The position numbers and the translations under genes are program-made. Of a DNA stretch of 64,000 nucleotides, positions 8,634 through 14,504 are shown piece after piece. The stretch comes from Stanieria sp. NIES-3757 (lineage in GTDB: Bacteria; Cyanobacteriota; Cyanobacteriia; Cyanobacteriales; Xenococcaceae): the NCBI GenBank assembly GCA_002355455.1, contig AP017375.1:2232001-2296000 (forward strand), in the 5' to 3' direction. Below the pieces are notes generated by a model, which saw nothing but the letters and a program-made list of their open reading frames with translations, was not told where the DNA came from and made no database searches. Position 1 is the stretch's first letter; the number at the start of each line of letters is the position of its first letter.

Positions 8634-9066
8634 TGAAAGTTTCTCCTGAATTTTGATTTGTATCCAATAAAATTTAGAAAAGCTGAATCCCTAACTTTCA
8701 GAGCTATCTTGAAAAGAGTTAATCAGCAGAACTCAATGCTTTAGTTTCTCAGTTAACTCAACAATGAAAGTAATGGTAATTCTTGAATTAGGAACTCAGC
8801 TAAGTCCTGAAGCAATTTCAAGACCTTGCGAGGCGTACAAAATCTGGAGTTTGTTCCAGAGGCAGCCCCATGACTTTTGGACTAATCATCATTCAATCAG
8901 GAACTTTGTGCAATTTTAGTGCAATTAGATGAGTAAATTTTAAACAGTTATGTTTTTTTGTAACAGAAGCTTAATAATTTCTGAAATTTTTCCCCAATAA
9001 TTTGGTTTGGTTTTTTGAATAAAAATTAATAATTAAATATTTAGGGCATTAAAAAAAATAAATCAA
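8634..9066 (-). promoter_or_regulatory. cpc operon promoter and long leader region
   Basis: This 433-bp gap contains no convincing gene. It holds the L-box direct repeat (8907-8924, listed separately). Just after it on the minus strand a weak -10-like GATGAT sits 17 bases after TTGCAC. The remaining roughly 270 bases to the cpcB ATG would be an untranslated leader, as is common for cpc operons. The promoter elements other than the L box are tentative. Confidence 0.5.
8907..8924 (-). promoter_or_regulatory. L box, RcaC-type operator upstream of cpcB
   Basis: On the minus strand the sequence is TTGCACT-AAAA-TTGCACA. The published RcaC-binding L box is TTGCACA-N4-TTGCACA, so one half-site is perfect, the other matches 6 of 7, and the spacer is exactly four. 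The element is oriented toward cpcB and ends 273 bp before its start codon. In F. diplosiphon L boxes occur upstream of cpc2 and pcyA and confer red-light activation through RcaC. An RcaC-like gene lies in the same window, which makes chance occurrence unlikely. Confidence 0.8.
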
Positions 9067-9789
9067 TTATTTTTGTTCGGATAACGGCTTTTCTATTTGA
9101 TTAACTTGATTACGCTGTTGTTTGGTGATATTTTTTGGATTTAATAAATATTCGGTGACTCCCCAGCCAAAAAATAAACCCAAAATAATCAGACTCATTG
9201 CCAGCTTGTTGGAAGTAAAATCACAAATTTTTACTGCATAGTCGCGCCACCGAGAGTGTTGCCTATCATTGAATTTAGGTGGATTTGATTGAGTAGAAAT
9301 TTGATGAACTTGGTTGAGCTTTAATAATTCTTCAGCAAAATCAGATGGCATATTATCATAAATTCTTTCTTGAAGAGCTTCAATAATTTCTCGCAAGGCA
9401 ATTAAATTAGCAATTTTTTCTTCTAAAACGCTCCAATGAGCCATTGAATGATCGAAACTCGTAAGTAAAGTTTCCATTCTCCAGTAAATTTGTTGATATT
9501 GAGACGAAAAAGCTTTATCTTTAAAATGCTCTTGTTGATTGCGATCCCAAGAAATAAACTCCTCGCTACCTTTTTTTAGAGCGATCGCTCTTATAGATTT
9601 AGGTTGAATAAACCTTTGATGAGCTTCTAGCTGTTCAAGTTGTTTTTGAAGCACTTCTAATTCTACAGGAACACATTCTAAATCTGATTGAAGAATTTCT
9701 AGTTGCTCTAAAATTAACAACCAGTGTCTGATAATGATTGTTAAAGTATTAAGATTTTGTTGTAAAATTTCATTTTGAGTTTGATTCAT
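9067..9789 (-). CDS. hypothetical coiled-coil protein with C-terminal membrane anchor
   Basis: About 240 residues; I do not recognise the family. ATG 9789 was preferred over the in-frame TTG at 9792. The N-terminal 60 residues are rich in Gln, Leu and Glu with heptad-like spacing (EQLEILQSDLE, LEVLQKQLEQLEAH), suggesting coiled coil. A middle helical region follows, then one hydrophobic segment around residues 197-216 (LAMSLIILGLFFGWGVTEYLL) and a basic or polar tail. It is probably a tail-anchored membrane protein facing the cytoplasm. It stands alone upstream of the cpc promoter and is transcribed in the same direction, 433 bp away. No function is proposed. Confidence 0.6.
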   Translation of the reverse strand: MNQTQNEILQQNLNTLTIIIRHWLLILEQLEILQSDLECVPVELEVLQKQLEQLEAHQRFIQPKSIRAIALKKGSEEFISWDRNQQEHFKDKAFSSQYQQIYWRMETLLTSFDHSMAHWSVLEEKIANLIALREIIEALQERIYDNMPSDFAEELLKLNQVHQISTQSNPPKFNDRQHSRWRDYAVKICDFTSNKLAMSLIILGLFFGWGVTEYLLNPKNITKQQRNQVNQIEKPLSEQK

Positions 9790-10152
9790 CAATTTTGAGT
9801 TGGATTAAATATTTTCGCTTTAGTCGAAAAAGATACTTCTATCTTTTAAAGTAGTTTTTTACTATTTAAAATACGATCTATCTCAGGTATGAAACCTAAG
9901 CTAATTTTCGCTTTTAATGCCAAACTGCTAGACCAAATTTTTTCAGAAGTTTCAACTAGTTTTTTGGTCAATTAATTAAAATAAGCCGATCTAAACCCAA
10001 AAATAGGATAATTTATTTGATCTAGCTTTTTGAAAATTTACTCTCAACTTTAACTTGATGGTCAATCAAAAAAACAATAGCCCTAAGAATAATTTCCTAG
10101 AGCTATATAAATTATTTAGTCGTAATTAACTAAAAATTAGTTGAGGTTGAGC
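9790..10152. other. AT-rich intergenic region
   Basis: No coding signal was seen. The right part carries a clear terminator (10068-10106) for the upstream minus-strand gene. The rest would contain the promoter of the coiled-coil gene at 9067-9789, but no motif stands out. Confidence 0.5.
10068..10106 (-). terminator. Rho-independent terminator of the acidic small-protein gene
   Basis: Read on the minus strand, a 13-bp stem (ATAGCTCTAGGAA with TTCTTAGGGCTAT, two G-U pairs) closes a four-base ATTA loop. After two bases it is followed by a run of seven U. It lies 47 bp past the stop codon of the gene at 10153-10476. Confidence 0.85.
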
Positions 10153-10476
10153 TTAAATAAGTCCTTGCCCTTTTTCCTGTTTTTGATTGCCTGGTTTATT
10201 AATTTCTTCAAGCTCTTCAACACGTTCTTCTTTAAGTGCTTCTTCTTTTTCTCTCAAATCACCAGGTTCTTCGACGTACATTTCTGGCTCAACAGCATAG
10301 TTGTTAGCCAAACCTTCTCGATCTACAGTATATCCACCAGTAGTATCTAAGTCTCCTTCTTCTTTTTTATCAGGAAGTTCTTTAAAATTTTCTTTCTCTC
10401 TTTCTACACGGGCTGCGGTTTCGGCTGGGGTAATGATGCGATCGTAGTTATCGGGATGTTCTGTTGATTTTGTCAT
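10153..10476 (-). CDS. small acidic, probably disordered protein
   Basis: 107 residues, very rich in Glu, Lys and Asp with almost no hydrophobic core (for example KENFKELPDKKEEGDL and EEALKEERVEELEE). It is therefore likely disordered or extended helical and soluble. A strong terminator follows its stop. I do not recognise a family with a known function. It is probably real because of the terminator, the clean start (ATG 10476), and lack of an alternative frame. The next gene upstream (10538-10720) is on the same strand, 61 bp away, so they may be co-transcribed. Confidence 0.6.
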   Translation of the reverse strand: MTKSTEHPDNYDRIITPAETAARVEREKENFKELPDKKEEGDLDTTGGYTVDREGLANNYAVEPEMYVEEPGDLREKEEALKEERVEELEEINKPGNQKQEKGQGLI

Positions 10477-10537
10477 GAGTTGTTAATCCAATTTTAAATA
10501 CAAAAATAAAGTTTTTGGGCAATAAGATAAGTTATGA

Positions 10538-10720
10538 TTATTTATCAATATCAGGAACAATATCTGGACGTTCTTTATCTTCCCAACCTGGAGGACGTTT
10601 AGAGTTATACCAAGCAATAGAACCAATTGTGGCTGCTGCTACAAAACCTACAACTAAACTAACAGTAGCTGCAACAGGAAAGTGAGGTTGTTGTGTAACC
10701 ACTTCTAAAAGTAAATTCAT
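10538..10720 (-). CDS. 60-residue single-span membrane protein
   Basis: A short lumenal or N-terminal segment leads into one transmembrane helix (about residues 16-38, VAATVSLVVGFVAAATIGSIAW). A conserved-looking polar tail YNSKRPPGWEDKERPDIVPDIDK follows in short pieces. The shape resembles small thylakoid proteins attached to photosystems. It could be the cyanobacterial Psb35 (Ssl2148) type, but I cannot confirm this from memory of the sequence, so no symbol is given. It lies 61 bp upstream of the acidic protein gene on the same strand. Confidence 0.6.
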   Translation of the reverse strand: MNLLLEVVTQQPHFPVAATVSLVVGFVAAATIGSIAWYNSKRPPGWEDKERPDIVPDIDK

Positions 10721-11165
10721 ACAATTAATGACCTAAAAGTAATTAACGTTCGATTGATTGTTATCTTAGCTATTAGGAAATAAAATTAGCATCTAACTCT
10801 TTATATATTATTAATCTGCCTTAAGATGGATTCTTTTAAAGTGAATTAATTTTAAGATGTAGCGGTGTCTAATGCTACTTATATATTTAAAGAGATAAGT
10901 AAGTCTGCTGTATCTAAATAGTTATTTTTATTATTATAGTTATTTTATGGGTTAAATATTTAAAATATAAATTCATTATAATTATTAAACGATTATTGCT
11001 AATTATGACTAAACTAAAAGTAGATAGTAGCCAGAAAAATGCTAAAGTTATTGACCAGCAAAAACTACTTATAACTTTTATGTTTTCACAGTTACACTAT
11101 TACCTTACAACTTAAAATATTAAGTTTTTAACTTTAAGATAATAGTCTAAAAAACAAGGAAAAAA
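10721..11165. other. AT-rich intergenic region between divergent genes
   Basis: This 445-bp stretch separates the small membrane-protein gene (minus) from the DUF2294 gene (plus) and must hold both promoters. It is very AT-rich with stop codons in all frames. I see no RNA gene or repeat in it. Confidence 0.4.
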
Positions 11166-11561
11166 ATGATAGAAAATTTACCTACTCGCGGACAACTAGA
11201 GCGTCAGATTTCCCAAAAAATCCAAGCTTTTTATCGTAGTCGTTTAGGACATCAACCTTCAAAAGTTAGTTGCCAACTTTTCGATCAAAAATTAGCGATT
11301 ATTATTGAAGAATCTATTACTCAAGCAGAACAAATTTTAGTTCAAGAGGGCAAAAAAGAATTAGCTGAAGAAGTTCATTCTCATCTAGACGATGCTATTC
11401 AACCAGAACTAAAACAATTAGTAGAAGAAATTATTCAAGTAAAAATTATCGATCTACTCAGCGACGCAACTTTACAAACTGGTAGAACTGGTATGATTGC
11501 AGTCCTCGACCAAACTCCTCAAGTACGTAATCCTGATAGTATTCCTAAAGTTAAGAGTTAA
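11166..11561 (+). CDS. DUF2294 / MpsC-family protein (copy 1)
   Basis: 131 residues. The pattern LERQISQKIQAFYRSRLGHQPSKVSCQLFDQKLAIIIEESITQAEQIL, with LVEEIIQVKIIDLLSDAT near the end, matches DUF2294 (PF10057), which includes MpsC of Bacillus, annotated as part of a sodium-translocating, membrane-potential-generating system. No membrane segment is seen. The biochemical function in cyanobacteria is unknown. A second, more diverged copy follows 150 bp downstream. Confidence 0.75.
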   Translation: MIENLPTRGQLERQISQKIQAFYRSRLGHQPSKVSCQLFDQKLAIIIEESITQAEQILVQEGKKELAEEVHSHLDDAIQPELKQLVEEIIQVKIIDLLSDATLQTGRTGMIAVLDQTPQVRNPDSIPKVKS

Positions 11562-11711
11562 TTGCAGTTCTTTTGGATAGAGTCTGCTTTGGTGGCGTAT
11601 TCGCAATGAACCATCAATAAATTTAAAAGTAAATGAAAGGTTTGAGATATCATTTTTCCAAAAATTATTTCTTTCTTGGTGAGATTAAAACTATCCAAAT
11701 AATTTTTTAAA

Positions 11712-12068
11712 ATGAGCAACTTATTAATTAACAAAAAGGGATTGAAGGACGTTTTATCAGCAAAAATTGGCAATATTTATAAAAATCAACTTAGACAGCA
11801 GCTTGATAGTGTATCTTTTTATTTGTTTGAGCGCACTTTAATTTTAATTATTGAAGGGACGGTTACAGCCCCAGAAAAAATGCTGAATAATAACGAAAAA
11901 CTTTGTTTAGCTAAAAAAGTTAGAAAGGTAATCGATAGTATCATCAAACCGCAAATTCAGGCAATTATCGAAGAAGTAATGAAGGTTAAAGTGATTGATT
12001 TTCTGTGTGATACAACTATCGAATTTGATTTTACAAGTGCGATCGTGATTTTTGAACGACAAAAATAA
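11712..12068 (+). CDS. DUF2294 / MpsC-family protein (copy 2)
   Basis: 118 residues with the same fold pattern as the preceding gene: LSAKIGNIYKNQLRQQLDSVSFYLFERTLILIIEGTVTAPEKML, then IIEEVMKVKVIDFLCDTTIEF. The pair is a tandem duplication that has diverged, the second copy being more basic and lacking the C-terminal tail. The start at ATG 11712 has no strong Shine-Dalgarno sequence. Function unknown. Confidence 0.7.
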   Translation: MSNLLINKKGLKDVLSAKIGNIYKNQLRQQLDSVSFYLFERTLILIIEGTVTAPEKMLNNNEKLCLAKKVRKVIDSIIKPQIQAIIEEVMKVKVIDFLCDTTIEFDFTSAIVIFERQK

Positions 12069-12096
12069 CCAGAAAGTTTAACTTAATTATACTAAA

Positions 12097-12543
12097 TTAA
12101 TAGAAATAACGAGCTAAAATAACTTCTAATTCTTCAATTAAAAATGGTTTAATTAGGTAATCATCGCAACCAGCTTGTTGAACTTGCATTTTGTAATCAG
12201 TTTTAGCTAAACCTGTGATGGCAATAATAGGAATATGAGCAGTTTGAGCATCTTGTTTAATTTGCTCGATTAAATCGAATCCATTTATTTCTGGTAAGAC
12301 AATATCTAATAAAATTAAATCTGGTACAAGCTGTTTAACTAATAATAAAAATTCTTGACTACTTCGAGTAGTTACGCAATTGTATTCCAATGCCACAAGA
12401 ATATAGCTGAGAAATAATAAGTTATCTTGGTCATCATCTATTGCTAAAATCAACGGTTTACGTTCGCCACAGTTAGGAGTGAACCCATCGCTTTGTGTCT
12501 CGATGTTGTCGAGATCCTCAAACTCTTGCTTTTGCTTTGCCAT
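12097..12543 (-). CDS. single-domain response regulator
   Basis: About 148 residues from the preferred ATG at 12543; an in-frame ATG at 12576 would add 11 residues but has its purine-rich stretch directly abutting the start. A 30-residue polar N-terminal extension precedes one receiver: acidic pocket AIDDDQDN, acceptor Asp in LILLDIVLPEING, switch Thr in IAITGL and Lys in LIKPF. There is no output domain. It is convergent with the DUF2294 pair, 28 bp from its stop. The partner kinase is unknown; the kinases at 14505-20426 are candidates by proximity only. Confidence 0.85.
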   Translation of the reverse strand: MAKQKQEFEDLDNIETQSDGFTPNCGERKPLILAIDDDQDNLLFLSYILVALEYNCVTTRSSQEFLLLVKQLVPDLILLDIVLPEINGFDLIEQIKQDAQTAHIPIIAITGLAKTDYKMQVQQAGCDDYLIKPFLIEELEVILARYFY

Positions 12544-12576
12544 GTTCTTCTGTTTTTTGAATAACAAAAAAGGCAT

Positions 12577-12939
12577 TCCTTAAGTGGCAAAGAAGCACTT
12601 TGATGGATTGGCTTATAAACTAATTAGCAATACTAAGTTGAGTAAAATTTTCTTTGCTACCTCAGGAAAGAAAGTTCAAGTTAGTGAAGACAATATTTAT
12701 TTATATTAAAAAAATTATTCTTGAATCTCAAGCATTCTTCAAACCTTTAATAATATAAATTATTTCCCTAATTAGCTCATTATTTATTTTCAACTTTCCT
12801 TCGCATCTATCTGTAGTCGTGCCAACAATTAATTATTCTGTTTTTTATTTCTGTCTTTTTATAGTTATTTTTAGCCTAAACCTTTAACTACTCTATTAAA
12901 TGAAATGTCAAGATTTAAAAACTTGGAGAACAATAAATT
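12577..12939. other. intergenic region upstream of the carotenoid protein
   Basis: This 363-bp AT-rich stretch separates divergent genes. I see no gene, RNA or repeat. It should contain promoters for the receiver gene (minus) and the HCP gene (plus). Confidence 0.4.
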
Positions 12940-13422
12940 ATGGTATCTAGCAATGTTGATGCAAAAGTACAATCTGCATTGAGTGCTTATCAAAGATTAA
13001 GCACTGATGAAAAATTAGCTTTTCTATGGTACGTTTATACTAAAATGGGTGATTCAGTTACTCCCGCTGCCCCAGGCGCAGCAGCAGATCAAATTGCAGA
13101 AGGCTTATTTAATCAAGTCAAAGAATTATCCCATGAAGAACAATTAAATGTACAGCGTCAAATTATTGAAAAACAAGATTGTTTAATTTGTCGCGAATAC
13201 GGTTCACTTAGTGAAAATACTAAATTACTATTTTGGTATTATCTGGCTCAAGGAATGGAAGAAGGTATTATTATTCCAATGCCAGAAGATTATGAACCCA
13301 GTAGTAGTGTTCAACAATTGTTATCTGACATTGAAGGTAGCGATTTTGAACAGCAAATTACTTTCTTAAGAGAAGCAGTGATTGATGCTGGTCAAGAACC
13401 TAAATCAGGTGCAGGAATTTAA
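12940..13422 (+). CDS. helical carotenoid protein (free OCP N-terminal domain homologue)
   Basis: 160 residues homologous to the all-helical N-terminal, carotenoid-binding domain of orange carotenoid protein, with no C-terminal NTF2-like domain. Trp30 and Tyr33 (AFLWYVYTKMG) align with OCP Trp41 and Tyr44, and Trp99 (LLFWYYLAQGME) with Trp110. Such stand-alone HCPs bind a ketocarotenoid; depending on clade they quench singlet oxygen or phycobilisome fluorescence. The unusual internal stretch TPAAPGAAADQI matches the family linker. The gene is monocistronic with a compact hairpin just after it. The HCP clade cannot be fixed by eye. Confidence 0.88.
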   Translation: MVSSNVDAKVQSALSAYQRLSTDEKLAFLWYVYTKMGDSVTPAAPGAAADQIAEGLFNQVKELSHEEQLNVQRQIIEKQDCLICREYGSLSENTKLLFWYYLAQGMEEGIIIPMPEDYEPSSSVQQLLSDIEGSDFEQQITFLREAVIDAGQEPKSGAGI

Positions 13423-13436
13423 TAATTTAGAGTAGT

Positions 13437-13451
13437 GTGGGCTTTGCCCAC
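13437..13451. terminator. compact hairpin between convergent genes
   Basis: GTGGGC-TTT-GCCCAC forms a six-pair GC-rich hairpin between the stop codons of the HCP gene (plus) and the NarL-type regulator (minus). It lacks a long U tract, so it is only a weak candidate for a bidirectional terminator. Confidence 0.45.
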
Positions 13452-13468
13452 TTAAACTAACCCTTGGC

Positions 13469-14212
13469 TTATTTTACCAAACCAGCTCGTAAAGCACGGA
13501 CTGCTGCCTGAGTTCGGTCATCAGCACAAAGCTTGTTGAGAATATGACAAACGTGGGTTTTAACTGTCCCAACCGTAATATACAATTTTTCAGCAATTTC
13601 AGCATTGCTACAACCTGCCACAATCAATTCTAATACTTCTAATTCTCGATCGGTCAAAGGATAAGTTTCTAGTAATTGTTGATATTCTTCCTCAACAGCA
13701 TCAATTGATTGAGAATGAGATGCTTCTTCACTTTGGGTGGCGGTTTTGCCCGAAGCCAGGCTAACAGGTTTGGTAGTCTTAGCTTGTTTCAGTACAATTC
13801 TAGCGATCGCAGGATCGATCCAGGAATTCCCTTCATAAGTAGTGCGAATTGCTTGAACAAGATTGTCCATGCTGACATCTTTCAGGCTATAAGAATCTGC
13901 GCCAGCAGCAAAAGCAGCCATTACCGAATCTTCACTGTCATGCATGGTTAAAATCAAAATTTTAGTTTTGAAACCGTCTGTTTCGGCTTGGTATTGTTTT
14001 AACTGTTGGGTTATTTCAATGCCGTCTATATCGGGTAAGCCAATATCTACTAAGGCTACATCAGGTTGATAGGTTTTAATTTTTTCTAATCCTGTCGTCC
14101 CATTAGCAGCATTATCAACAATTTCTATATCTGAATATTGTTTGAGAGCAGCACACAAACCAATTCGGCTAAGATCGTGGTCTTCAATTAAAACAACGCT
14201 AATTTTACTCAT
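13469..14212 (-). CDS. NarL/LuxR-type response regulator
   Basis: 247 residues. The receiver (1-125) has IEDHD, acceptor Asp56 in VALVDIGLPDIDG, and LTMHDSED. A polar linker (about 150-178) follows. The GerE/LuxR helix-turn-helix (about 185-247) reads LTDRELEVLELIVAGCSNAEIAEKLYITVGTVKTHVCHILNKL in pieces. It is a DNA-binding transcription regulator. It is convergent with the HCP gene and divergent from the ethylene-receptor-like kinase at 14505, with a 292-bp shared upstream region. The latter suggests a functional link, but the partner is not proven. Confidence 0.88.
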   Translation of the reverse strand: MSKISVVLIEDHDLSRIGLCAALKQYSDIEIVDNAANGTTGLEKIKTYQPDVALVDIGLPDIDGIEITQQLKQYQAETDGFKTKILILTMHDSEDSVMAAFAAGADSYSLKDVSMDNLVQAIRTTYEGNSWIDPAIARIVLKQAKTTKPVSLASGKTATQSEEASHSQSIDAVEEEYQQLLETYPLTDRELEVLELIVAGCSNAEIAEKLYITVGTVKTHVCHILNKLCADDRTQAAVRALRAGLVK

Positions 14213-14504
14213 TACTATAGATTGATTACAAATTAAATACAGCTAAATTACTAATTCTTATAGAATATCTACTAATTAAACCTTAACTTCATCTTACCGA
14301 GGCAAGATATCTGGTGAGATAATTACTCTATATTTAATGATGACTTATTCTTAATCTCCTAAAAATCTATCTGGAGATAGATGAAAAGAAAATTACTTAT
14401 TTATTATAATATTGCGTTTATGCTTCAATATCTTCTTTTAAACTAATTCTAGTTAAAATTTACTACATTATTGTAGAAGATAGATTCTTTCTTTCACTAA
14501 ACTA

